Shown: in pieces, positions 17,394-27,315 of the stretch | How positions within the stretch are numbered: the stretch's first letter is position 1 | How the letters are laid out: every line of letters starts with the position of its first letter | Source of the DNA: Hydractinia symbiolongicarpus | Lineage: Eukaryota; Cnidaria; Hydrozoa; Anthoathecata; Hydractiniidae | DNA length: 64,000 bases | Direction: 5' to 3' | Assembly: GCF_029227915.1 (NCBI RefSeq) | Contig: NC_079885.1 | Span: 12,909,001-12,973,000, forward strand | The notes under the pieces: model-generated | What the model saw: the letters and a program-made list of their open reading frames with translations, nothing else | The model's database searches: none | Told to the model about the DNA's origin: nothing | Program-made: the position numbers and the translations under genes

Positions 17394-17688
17394 AAGGGGG
17401 TTTTCACAAAACGAATTAAACGGCGAATTTGACAGCGAATGCGATGGCGAGTTCGTTTTTTAATTTTCACGACAAAATGTATTAGACGCCGAATTCATTG
17501 TGTACATTGGTTAACCGCGTCCTGATTGGTCTAAAACTAGCAGCGAAACCTTTAGCCGCGAAAAAGTGGAAACTATTTCTCCCTTTCCGGGAAGCGAATA
17601 TTTCGATGCAAAATCATAACAAACAAAACTGCGCATGCTCAGATACAATTCGCCGTTCAATTCGCTTCGTGAAAACCCCCCTTTAGGA
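17394..17688. mobile_element. MITE, about 295 bp, 40-bp inverted ends
   Basis: The left end GGGGGTTTTCACAAAACGAA is inverted at the right end (GTGAAAACCCCCC at about 17671-17683). The similarity continues through AATTRAACGGCGAATT for about 40 bases. Flanks are CTTTAA and CTTTAG. No coding. The superfamily is uncertain. Confidence 0.6.
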
Positions 17689-17747
17689 TGCTCCCTCAAA
17701 ATCCACGTTTGTAGCAAAAAAATTGATTTGTCTAAGATTTTCATATA

Positions 17748-18565
17748 CAGTATTCTCTCTAATTAGCGGACACCGTTGGTGCACGAACAAAGTGTCCGCT
17801 AATTAGAGGTGTCTGCCTTTTGGTAAGTTTTGCAATGTAAGCTTAAAATTTGAGGAAAATGCGATTTTGTATACGAAATGTGTAACTTAAAAAAATATCG
17901 GGTACCGTGCTGGACTTAAACACCAAAAAAAAGAAAACAACTAAATTAAACGTAATAAACTTTTTAAAAAAAATAACGTACAAATATCAACATCATAATA
18001 TCAACTAATCATGGTAAGCGGTTCATGCGTGGTGATCTTCTCTTCAACGTCATCATTTTCAAAATCGTTATCACTCTCATCAGATGAAATCTCTTCCACA
18101 ACAATTCTAGATTCTTTACGAAGATATTCTATCACACAGTTTTCTACTGAACTCATTCTCCAATCTACTTCATCATTGTTGATTGCAGACAGTGAACTAC
18201 ACGTTTGAACACAATGCAGGCATGAGCCATCAAACGAGATGGACGGAAAAGCAATAGCAATAATAAGAACTGATTCTTTACAAAACGAAATCATTGTTGC
18301 ACACATGCCACAAAACATATCCAAAATATGTTTCATGTTCTTAAAAGTCTCGAACACTTCGATTACAGCTGAGGTTTGTGGAAAGAGGGTTAATCGTGGA
18401 GGTGGATATGGTCTGCAAATAGAAAAATTTGTCCACTAATGAGAGTGTCCGCTAATTAGAAAGTTTTTTATGAGACTTTGACCAAAACGGCCGGTGCATG
18501 GACAAAGTGTCCGCTAATCAGAGGTGTCCGCCTTTTAGAGTGTCTGTTAATTGGAGAGAATACTG
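17748..18565. mobile_element. Tigger/pogo-type transposon, internally deleted
   Basis: The ends CAGTATTCTCTCTAATTAGC and its inverse (GAATACTG at the right) are flanked by TA on both sides, as in Tc1/mariner-pogo elements. Each end contains a nested hairpin (ATTAGCGGACAC...GTGTCCGCTAAT). On the minus strand 18001-18357 encodes an acidic tail (VVEEISSDESDNDFENDD), like the C-terminus of Tigger transposases. The catalytic domain is absent. Confidence 0.75.
18001..18357 (-). pseudogene. Tigger transposase C-terminal remnant
   Basis: A 118-residue ORF inside the Tigger element. It has NDEVDWRMSSVENCVIEYLR followed by a Ser/Asp/Glu-rich tail. It contains no DDE residues, so it is only the end of the former gene. 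The call depends mostly on the element's termini. Confidence 0.45.
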
Positions 18566-19737
18566 TAGCTGGAGAACATGACAATTATTTATCTTAATCT
18601 GCAAAAACATATAAAAAACAAATACAAAGTTTTTAGAAGACAAAAACGTCAGGAAAGGTTCTACTAACCTCCTTCAAAATGGTCACAGCCCGTTAGACCG
18701 TTCACCGCGCCATCCTCGACTCCTTGATTTGTTGCTTGATGTCAAAACCGCTTTTATATTTTAAAGTCAAGTACAAAGTGGTTAAGTCTTAGATTGTAGC
18801 ATCTAACTAGCTAGCTATATTTTCAATGAGGAAACAAAAACTTTACCAAGGGCTAGCTAGATAAATAATAGATAAAATGTTTTCAAAGTCTTATAAATGT
18901 TGGCTAGCTAGCTAGATAATTTTTTAAAGCAATCAGTTGTTTAGGCTAGATTTAATTAGGGCTGAAATTAAGCAACTAGCTTACTACCTTCAGGCTTTAC
19001 GACTATGCTATAATCCCTACTTAGCTGCTAGCAACCTTCTCAGTTTAAATATAGCAAAAGTCTTACCAAAAGCAACATATACTGCGTGTAAACAGTAATA
19101 CGTCATTTAGCGTGTTAAATTTACTACTGATAAACACGATCGAAAGGGTAAAGTCTAGTTCACATTTCTAGAGCAGTGTTAGTAAAATAATTATATCTAG
19201 CTAGGTCCTAAAAAACCAGCTAAGAAACTTGTGAGCAAAAAATGGCCTTAGCATTAAAATGCCTGACCCAAGAGGTTAGATAATAATCTACATGTTTATC
19301 ACTTAAATGTGTTTCTTATCGTGTCATATATTGTATACATACATTTTTAACTTTGATTCATGTCGAACGTAAACCAATCGCATTTAAGAACTCACCAATC
19401 TATACCCGGGGTTTCTTCGTCGACAGCCTCGATGTCAAAAAGGCAAGTACCCTGGAGACGACTTTTTGTTTTGGCTTAACAACATCAGGCGACTAGGGAA
19501 ACGGGAATGATGGCTCTCAATTTGACGTCGATACCTAATTTGTCTCAACATTTTTTTTAAATATTAGAAATATATATTATATTTAGAAATTATAAAATTA
19601 CATAGTATCATCCGTTTATTCGGCTTGATACCTTGAAAATTCAAACATACGTTATTTTATATAATTTTGTTTTGGTCTATTTCTATAGCGAGAGACCGCC
19701 GCTTAAAATATATAATATATATATAATACTATTTCGG
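18566..19737. other. No gene seen; GCTAGCTA-rich spacer
   Basis: Repeated CTAGCTAG words and AT-rich DNA, ending in TA-rich sequence (19711-19731) that may be the 3' tail of the retroelement beginning at 19738. I see no ORF, RNA gene or clear element end. Confidence 0.4.
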
Positions 19738-21835
19738 CTATCGGAATTCCCTTATTTCCGATAGTGTGTTGGTCAAAGACATGTCGATATCAGATATGTT
19801 AACATCCCGCCGCAATGATCTTGATCCACGCAGGCATAGCAATGTCGATCGGAGTAACGAAAAGCAAATTTTCGTTCTGACAAACGTCGTAGCGATAGAC
19901 GTTGGTATACCACGTTTATCTGCTATCAACTCAGCAAGACGTTGATAGAATCTCTTGCATTCTCTTCCTAACCCACCGTGTGTAGAAAACACCAAAGGTG
20001 TAAAAGAACCATTTTCAAACTGCAAAACCTTTTCGTTGTATAGCCTTTTCTTTTCTTGCTCATTTCTTTCATAGCAACGTTTGATTTCTGTGTTCCTATA
20101 CCTCTGGGCGTTAAGGTCAAAGACCCTGACATCGCAGAATACCCGTTGGCCAGGAATCCAGAAACCAAGTGCGCTAACATCTAATCGAGCTTCATTGGAT
20201 GTGATCGCACTTTTCTGGTCAAAGCGTTCGTTTTGTAGTGGAGCAAGCATCGGTTCAATTCGTACGTCTTTACACACTTCTTTCAAAAGCTGAGCAGTTA
20301 TATCACGAACTTCGTTATGACGTTGTGTGACAAACCCACCCTTTTTGCAGGATAACGCATGAGCAAGATCAAACTTTGAGCCACATGCACATTCAAATGG
20401 TAACCTGGGTAATTCCCAGTTATATCGAATTCTCAATGCGTCGAAAAACTGCTCCTTTGTGAGGTAGTAACCACTCTCTTTTATTGGCAGAGTCGTCAAC
20501 CATTTTGACGCACCTATTTCCTGATTTGCTTCGTTCTGCCTCTTAGCACTTTCATCCATTTGTGACAATAGTCCTTGCAGAATGTTTTGATGGCTTTTAT
20601 TTCTCTCAGACTTTATTTGGCTTTTCGTTTTGCTGATCTCGTATTTTCATTTTGTCTGAGAAGAATATTTACGAGCTCCGTCGTCATTTTCCGAGAATTC
20701 TCGTATTCTGTGTCAGAAACATTCTCAAGGATTTTTATTCCTAGACCCCCGAGACGTGGTGGCAAGGACATTAGCTCCCTCTCTACATCGTTTACAATAT
20801 GACCACCAGTAATAGCCGGCAACAGTTGGTGTCTTATTACACTTTCCACTGGTCGCAGTAATGATGATATTTCTGGGATGGTCCGTAAATAGTATGTGAA
20901 GCGATGTTGATATCCACTAACATAGCATGTGTAAGCTGCTTGTGGTTCGATAACAGCTATTTCTGAAATTAGTGTGATTTCTTTCACCCATTTCGCGACA
21001 ATGTCTTCAACGTACTCTTTTCGAAAAGTCTCACTGCCAATAACTGCTCCGAGATGTCGTTCTCCTGTACATGTAATTTGGATATTTGTTTCTTTGAAGT
21101 GTGTTTTTGCTCCTTCAATGTTCTTATCTTTCACAATAAGCCATGATTTCTTTGGCTGTGGTTGGTAACCAAATTTTGGGCCTTCCACAATAAGCTCGTC
21201 CCACCATTTCCGAATGGTGGAAAAATTTCCAACAGCTGTTAAGTCATCAGCAAAAGCTACCAATTTCATATCAATATCAGCAATGTTTTTCATTCTATCA
21301 AGTAATGGTGTGAGTCCTATTGCGTAAATGGCCATCCCCAACGGGTCGCCTTGAGTGGTACCTTCTCTTGAACTCAGTTCAGTTCCACCAATCCCAAAAA
21401 GTCTCGCAGGCTTTATGTAGCAGTTGTTGATGTATGTTTCTAGAATCGGGCAAATGATCTTGGTATTATGAAGTGTTGCACTACGGTTCAAGCTATTGAA
21501 GGCATTTGCAGCATCAACTAATAAGACACATTCGGCTTCTTCACTAGAGTATGCATCTTTCATTGCATGCATAGCAGCTTCGCACCCAGATTCATGACCG
21601 GAGCACATTTGAATTTTTGAACAAGATTCAATAACATCATTCTTTGATGCGTACATCACGGCTTTTCCAATAATGCGTCTTAAAGCCTCTCCTACTCCGA
21701 TAGGTCTAAGACCAGGGTTCTTGTCTAAAGGCACAAGACGACATCCTAAATACGCCTCTAAAGAATTATCGTTTATTTCTTCATGGCAAAGTCTTCTTAC
21801 GTAATATTGGGGACATCCAACATTTCAAACGAGAC
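19738..21835 (-). pseudogene. RT retroelement copy 1: RT plus Cys/His and nuclease-like domain
   Basis: A 5'-truncated retroelement. The frame 21734-20613 holds reverse transcriptase: [52 protein letters not shown] and the catalytic VAFADDLTAVG. One frameshift near 20570-20615 joins it to 20568-19738, with FECACGSKFDLAHALSCKKG then RHNEVRD (a C-C-H-C cluster), RLDVSALGFW and FCDVRVFD, which resemble the restriction-like endonuclease end of R2-type non-LTR elements, and GSFTPLVFSTHGGLGRECKR. A fragment of the upstream domain is readable back to about 21830. The family is shared with copy 2. The RLE reading is inference from residue spacing. Confidence 0.75.
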
Positions 21836-23406
21836 TTAACATAAGAAACTTAGCATAAGCAATGCAATGACTTCGAACATGGCGGACGTTTTTCCGCTAA
21901 CGGTTAATTGGAAATGTGAAACAAAGCAGTAAATGTGAAGTTTTGTTCGTGACTAAACGTATTAAGCAGATTAACTTTGCCGCGAAATTACTGGTACTTG
22001 TTATGGCCACTTTAAATCGACCGCTAGTGAATAACAAATAGAATCGAAATACAAACGCAAATGGAAGTTCCACGCAACCAAATCAATTGCCGACATCTTC
22101 TACATCATTCAGATGCAACTCCACATATAAAGGTTTGAATATTCATCTTAGAACATGTTTACGAAAAACAAATGAAGCGACGATTACAAACTCTTTAAGC
22201 CAACCAGCTGCCGAACGAATTATCCCAATAACTGTAGTGAATGAAAATTTTCATTGGAAGAACATTCCAGGATCAAAATTTACGCATGATTTAGACTATA
22301 CATATGAAAGAATAGTTTATGGTAAAAAGAATTTGTTTTTACTACCTTCTGGTGCGGCTGGAAAATCGTTTATTCGAGAAATGACACATCTTATAAATCT
22401 TTGGATCGACGATTCGCCGATGAAACCTATTTCGTTAAAAGCACTTCATGTAATGCCTTCACTGTTGTTACAAAAACCCAGCAAGAAGTCGAAATCAAAA
22501 GAAAATACATAAGCTTTAGAACGGCGCTTGACACTATGGGAGAATGGCGAATTGTAAGAACTTTTTGATGAAGCTGTCGCTATTTAAGAAAGACTTCAAC
22601 CACCAAATCCGAAAAGTGATATTTCATCTATTTCGAAAAAGTTTCGATTGTTCATGCAGAAGGGAAATATCAACAGTGCTTTGCGCTTATTAACTGACAA
22701 CATGACGCAAGGCATCCTTCCACTTAACGACGAGACATTATTATTATTGTAACAAAAACATCCAGATCAGGGGAATCTTAGCGAAGATACGTTAATAGAA
22801 CAACCGTCACAGCGAATACATGATATTGTTTTTGATATCATTGACGAAGACATGGTATTGAAAGCTGCCACGTATACCAAAGGTGGTTCTGGTCCGTCAG
22901 GTTTGGATGCTGACGGATGGAGACTTATACTTTGCTCGTCCACATTTGGTACAACCAATACTGATCTACGTAAAGCCATAGCCGAGTTAACTAAGAAGCT
23001 GTGTATTGAATCTATTCCAGAATCTGATAGATCCCGCTTGAAGCCTTTGTTGCTTGCCGCCTATTACCGTTAAACAAAAATCCTGGTTTACGACCAATTG
23101 GTGTTGGTGAGGTGCTTCGTAGAATAGTTGGGAAGATTGTGATGAACATATCTAAAAATGACGTAATTAAAGCAGCAGGTTCGTTACAAGTTTGTGCTGG
23201 TCAAAATGCTGGTGTTGAAGCAGCCGTCCATGCGATGCATGACATTTTCGACAACGATGATACTGAGGCTGTTCTTCTAATCGATGCTGAGAATGCCTTT
23301 AACTCAATTAATAGAAAGGTAATGCTGCATAACATCTCGAAGTTATGCCCAATGATTGCCACGTTCATCAACAACTGTTATGCTGTACCTGCATGTTTAT
23401 TCGTGA

Positions 23407-24131
23407 CTAGTCAATAAGGCCCGTGGAAAAATCCACTGAGGCAGGATAAAATTGAAAAATAAGCGTCATATGAATTTTGATGACGTCAGCAACCCATCTG
23501 AAAAAAAAAATTAGAACCTTGTTTTTACGTTGCCGTTATTGTGTAGACCTTAAGCGCTGATCAAGAAAATGTATGTAATCACGTGCTTTTGATGGTTAAT
23601 GAGATTTACGGGTTTAAAAATTTTGCTGATGTCAGCAAAGTCCCTAATAAAAGTACAGAAAATTAATTCTTTGAAATTTGTATACCCGTTGCCTTCATGT
23701 TATAGCTCTTGAAACGCTGATCAAGAAAATGTATAGGATCATGTACTTTTGACCAACGGTTACGGAAATATTGTGATTTAAAGGTTTTTTGATGACGTCA
23801 TAAACCCGTTTATTCCGAAACGGATTTGGGGACCCAGGTTTGGAGAACTACCCAAATTGGTCCCAGCTGGTCCCTAGTTACCCACGCGGTGAAATAACAT
23901 TGACGTCACCAACTCGTTTCCAAGTTATTTGCCCTCAAAGTTTTAGGTGCACTGTAATGGCTTCATTAATTTAATATAGGATATTGACGTTAAAGTAGTG
24001 TTATTGACGTCGCGCCGTAACGTCAAAAAACTTAACATATTAGAAATGCATTTTTCGGCAACATCAAAGAAAAATGAACACATCTACTTTGCCTGTTACA
24101 GAGACACAGAACTGGCGTATTATTATACAGA
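23407..24131 (-). mobile_element. Non-autonomous Helitron, 725 bp
   Basis: On the minus strand it begins TCTGTATAATAATACGCC (24131 downwards) and ends with hairpin GTGGATTTTTCCAC, GGGC, a short spacer and CTAG, followed by T (23410-23406). Inside are two copies of CGCTGATCAAGAAAATGTA (about 23554 and 23731). No Rep/Hel coding. Confidence 0.75.
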
Positions 24132-24265
24132 CTAGTCGATAAAGCCCGTGGAAAACTCCACTGAGGCAGGATAAAAATTTTGATGACGTCAGCAACATAT
24201 CCATTAAAAATTTAGAATTTTGTTTTCGCGTTGCTCTATTGTGTAGAGATTCCACTGCCTCGAGG
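24132..24265 (-). mobile_element. 3' part of a second Helitron, joined head-to-tail
   Basis: Same family as its neighbour: hairpin GTGGAGTTTTCCAC, GGGCTTTATCGA, CTAG (24135-24132). Its last base directly abuts the TC of the 725-bp Helitron. Only about 130 bases remain before retroelement sequence resumes. Confidence 0.65.
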
Positions 24266-24620
24266 TACAGCAACCAAACTTTACAGCATCTTTCATTTCG
24301 AACGAGAACGAGAAGAAAAGAAAATACAATCGTAGAATTTTGAGTGTTGATAATGGCAGTTTCACGCTGCTTACATTTTCAATTCACGGAAGCATGGGTC
24401 GCGAATGCATCACTTTTTACAGTCGGCTTTCGGAAATGATAGAGGATAAGAAGAACATACCCATTTCAACTGCAGTCACACATATACGCACAAAACTTTG
24501 TTTTGCTCTGTTGAGATCTGGTTTAATATGATTAAGAGGTTCGAGAAGTTTATATAAAAAGTTCGATGTAGGAGATGATATTGTGGTTGATCATAAAATT
24601 TCAAAGTTGAACTGTTAAAT

Positions 24621-25454
24621 CGTTAGCTAGGAATATGTTGTGTTATGTCGTAAATTAGTCCCTCGTAGTCATATAATGTTCTACTTATTGTTGTAAAATT
24701 ATGTGTAAAAAAATATTAATTGCAAAAACATAAGAAACTTCAGGCTTAAAGCCTGCAACTGAAAATAGAAATTCGCCGATCATAAGTGCACCACCCTTGC
24801 TGGAAACTCACCTACGTTTCGTAACTGAATTTTATTTCGGACTATTATACTATCTACATTATGGATGGAGCAAAATGATCGCAAAGTCTCATTCACCGTT
24901 AGTAGAGCTACCTTTCTGATGCTCTTTTTCACCGGTTTTAAATCAACGACCTTCCTTACTCGAATTTCTTACAGTTCTCATATACCACTTCTACGCCACA
25001 CCAGTATATAAAAAGAATATTCGACGTTTTAAGAAAAATATTAACATGTGAAAGAAAATGGTGCTACTGCCGAAATCACAAAAACGTGCGATGTTGGGAT
25101 TATAGATTCCAAGGCATTAAACAGATTATGTGATTTAAATTTACTACACAACTAAGAAAATATCTACATGTAAAATTTTTACATTGCTTCTTTCTTTTTA
25201 CGCTGTTCTCATATCGATAAATGAGCGAAATGCCAAAACTATTTTTACCGCCATGCTGACGGCGCCGTCCAATCGACGTCGTTATAGAAATACACGATGT
25301 ATTACTTTTGTAGAAGTCTTTATTCATCATGGGATGTTGATCTACTTAAAAGTGCGTGCATGCGCGTTCCATATCCATCATATCGTCCAGAATCTAAACA
25401 AAGTTATTATTGGAAAAAATTAACAATTCGAATAGTTGTTTTTTAGTTAGCAGA
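24621..25454. other. No gene seen; possible promoter region of the 90-aa gene
   Basis: Retroelement 3' flank and AT-rich DNA. The last 250 bases lie upstream of the ATG at 25455 and may hold its promoter. No TATA box stands out. Confidence 0.3.
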
Positions 25455-25581
25455 ATGGACTCGTGTAGCCGGCTTTTTTATGAGAATAGTGATGCTACTG
25501 AGAGGTACCAGTGTAGTGGCACGGGATTTTTCAGAGTTGTTGAGTACTGTAAAAAGAATTACCTTGTTAAAAGGTTAAAAG
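25455..25581 (+). CDS. Exon 1 of a 90-residue two-pass membrane protein
   Basis: Starts MDSCSRLFYENSDATERYQC and ends KNYLVKRLK plus one base, at AAAG followed by donor GTACGT (25582). The first 42 codons are polar with four or five cysteines. Upstream codons in the same frame lack an ATG until this one. The phase joins exactly with exon 2. Confidence 0.6.
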
Positions 25582-25661
25582 GTACGTCAGATAAAAGCAC
25601 GCAAAAAAACGAATTGTAATTTCTTTTCTAAACTATGTGTGTTTTTTTCAATATTTTGCAG

Positions 25662-25807
25662 TCATATTCTTTGTTCTTCTGATGGTAGCAATCGGACCAC
25701 CGAAATATAAAGAAACAAAAAAGGTGCACTTTAGACTCAACACTATTGTTTGGTATGGCTTCGTCTTTTTCGATGCAATTTTGCTTGTTCAAAAATTTGG
25801 AGAGTAA
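25662..25807 (+). CDS. Exon 2 of the 90-residue membrane protein
   Basis: It follows a good acceptor (TTTTTTTCAATATTTTGCAG, 25642-25661). Spliced to exon 1 it gives V-IFFVLLMVAIGPP, a first membrane segment, a basic KYKETKKVHFR link, a second segment (NTIVWYGFVFFDAILLV) and QKFGE, then TAA at 25805-25807. The whole protein is 90 residues. I do not recognise the family. A compact intron (80 bases), correct phase and coherent hydrophobic pattern support a real gene. The opposing ORF at 25628-25816 is taken as a shadow. Confidence 0.6.
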
Positions 25808-26010
25808 TTTAGCCAATTCGGACGGTTGAAATTTGTAAAAAGTCCTACTAGGATTATATATGGTCCCTAGTAGCTTAATACGAAAAAAGGTCTATAAGTT
25901 TGGGATATATATATATATTCTGGTCCGTCCAACTGAAAAATTGTGGATACGCCCGGGCTAGTTATACATTAATCGCATAATGCAGCTTGTCGGCACATCT
26001 CCACAATAAT

Positions 26011-26081
26011 AGAGTATACTCTCAAATTAGCGGACACCATCCGTGTATGACCAAAGTGTCCGTTAATTGGAGAGAATACTG
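26011..26081. mobile_element. Minimal Tigger-type MITE (71 bp)
   Basis: Consists of little more than the two ends of the element at 17748-18565: CTCAAATTAGCGGACACC...AAAGTGTCCGTTAATTGGAG and GAATACTG, followed by TA. The left end is slightly eroded. Confidence 0.6.
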
Positions 26082-26189
26082 TAGCGGTATTTTGTTTGTC
26101 TGTCCGCAAAAGACGCGTCCAGTTACGGAATCATGAAGCCTAATAATACAGTTAACTGGAACAAAACTTTCAAATGTTACCTATATTAA

Positions 26190-26571
26190 ATGCAGGTTGG
26201 TAGCTACACCTTTTACTGTAATATAAACTTTGGCAAAAGTCTAAAGTTTATTGATTCAATAACAGTCTCCATTTATTTTGTTTATTTAGTAACTGCAATT
26301 AATTTTGTAATCACAGCCTGTAGGTGGTGCTCTTATCTACACTGACAATTTTGCAAATATCACGAGTTGGTGACACTGGGTTGTAAACTCTGTTCTATTT
26401 CGGCTAAAGTTGCAGGAAAGTTATTTTTTGAAAAATATATTACACCGGAACACCAATATTGTGTTCGCTTTACTCTTTTTACGACATACTGCAGACCTGT
26501 ACTAAAGCGCTCCACCTGAATGTGTGACACAGTGGCTTATCCAGCGTTTCGACACCGGGTCCTCCAGCTAG
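26190..26571 (+). mobile_element. Non-autonomous Helitron (copy B)
   Basis: Inverted relative of copy A (2539-3200), sharing the GGTAGCTACACCTTTTACTG segment (26197-26216) and the 3' terminus CCAGCGTTTCGACACCGG, spacer, CTAG, T (26541-26572). It is shorter than copy A and has an internal deletion. Confidence 0.6.
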
Positions 26572-26729
26572 TCTTTATATTAATAGCCGTTGTTTGTCTG
26601 TCGGCCAAAACCCGGCCATGCTAAAACACGCACGAAATCTTCATGCTACCAATAACAAATCCGATATGGTTTTTTCTATTTTAACGTGATAGGTAATTTT
26701 GCATGGATTTTTCACGGCTAACGACTACC
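26572..26729 (+). mobile_element. Short Helitron-like element abutting copy B
   Basis: Starts TCTTTATATTAATAGCCG immediately after the CTAG of copy B, includes GTTTGTCTGTCGGCC, and ends with ATGGATTTTTCACGGCTAACGACTAC, an eroded version of the hairpin-plus-CTAG end. Confidence 0.5.
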
Positions 26730-27176
26730 TTAAGGGAAGGAATTTTCGTGGGAATAAATTTTCGTTGGAATAAAATTTCGCGAATTTCGCGAATTATTAT
26801 CGAATTCGCGAAATTAAATTCTCGTGAAAAATTTGATTTTCTGTAATACACGAATAAAAAAATTCCTGCAAAAAACATTTTTTCGATTGTTGGATTTTAA
26901 TGGCAAAAATACTTCCTTAGCTTTACTGTCATCCACACTTAATTGTAATATTTGCAATCGCAAATATAAATTCTCGCTAAAAATTCGAATTTTCTAAATT
27001 CGCAAAAGTAATTTCTAGTACAAAATCTATTTTTTGTGATTCCGGAAATACAACTTCCGGAAAAAAAATTTCCCTTTTTAATATTGAATATTTTGTACAC
27101 TTTTTTTTATAAACAATCATGTGCTGAGGACTGGGGATTGAATTAAAAATGGGTCTTCTTATAAAAATCTGCATAC
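26730..27176. repeat. AATTTCGCGAA-type old repeat; no coding seen
   Basis: Alternating words such as AATTTCGCGAATTTCGCGAA (26765-26790) and GAATTCGCGAAATTAAATTC. It lies in the last seen intron of CPSF1. The terminal CPSF1 exon was searched for here and not found. Confidence 0.35.
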
Positions 27177-27315
27177 CTGTGCAGCTGTCGTTCCCATCTT
27201 TTTTGCGATCTCAAATCGTTCTGTAAAATTCAAGTGGACATACTTGGATAACAACTGACCATCTAGTATGTTCTTCTGAGCGTTTGTTAATGGACGTAAT
27301 GGAACATTCAGTGCT
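27177..27315 (-). CDS. CPSF1: CPSF1 penultimate coding exon
   Basis: [40 protein letters not shown]. Donor GTATGC, phase 0. The final short exon (usually I-x-DDL...F-stop) was not found to the left. Confidence 0.96.

Larger units (their letters stand above)
22040..24620 (+). pseudogene. RT retroelement copy 2, with Helitron insertion
   Basis: Same family as copy 1, opposite strand, but with its 5' part. 22087-22512 contains FRCNSTYKGLNIHLRTC, a zinc-finger-like start, and SFIREMTHLINLWI. Then a stretch with several stops (22513-22850) holds KFRLFMQKGNINSALRLL, followed by TKGGSGPSGLDADGW (22852-23073). After a frame change, 23112-23405 holds [16 protein letters not shown] and [16 protein letters not shown]. 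The frame is cut at 23406 by a Helitron. The 3' end resumes at about 24266-24600 with NGSFTLLTFSIHGSMGRECI. The RT catalytic part and Cys/His cluster are missing. Confidence 0.75.

Noticed and set aside
23407-24265. Host gene segment replaced in the RT copy
   Set aside because: Helitron ends on both units explain it; no coding inside.
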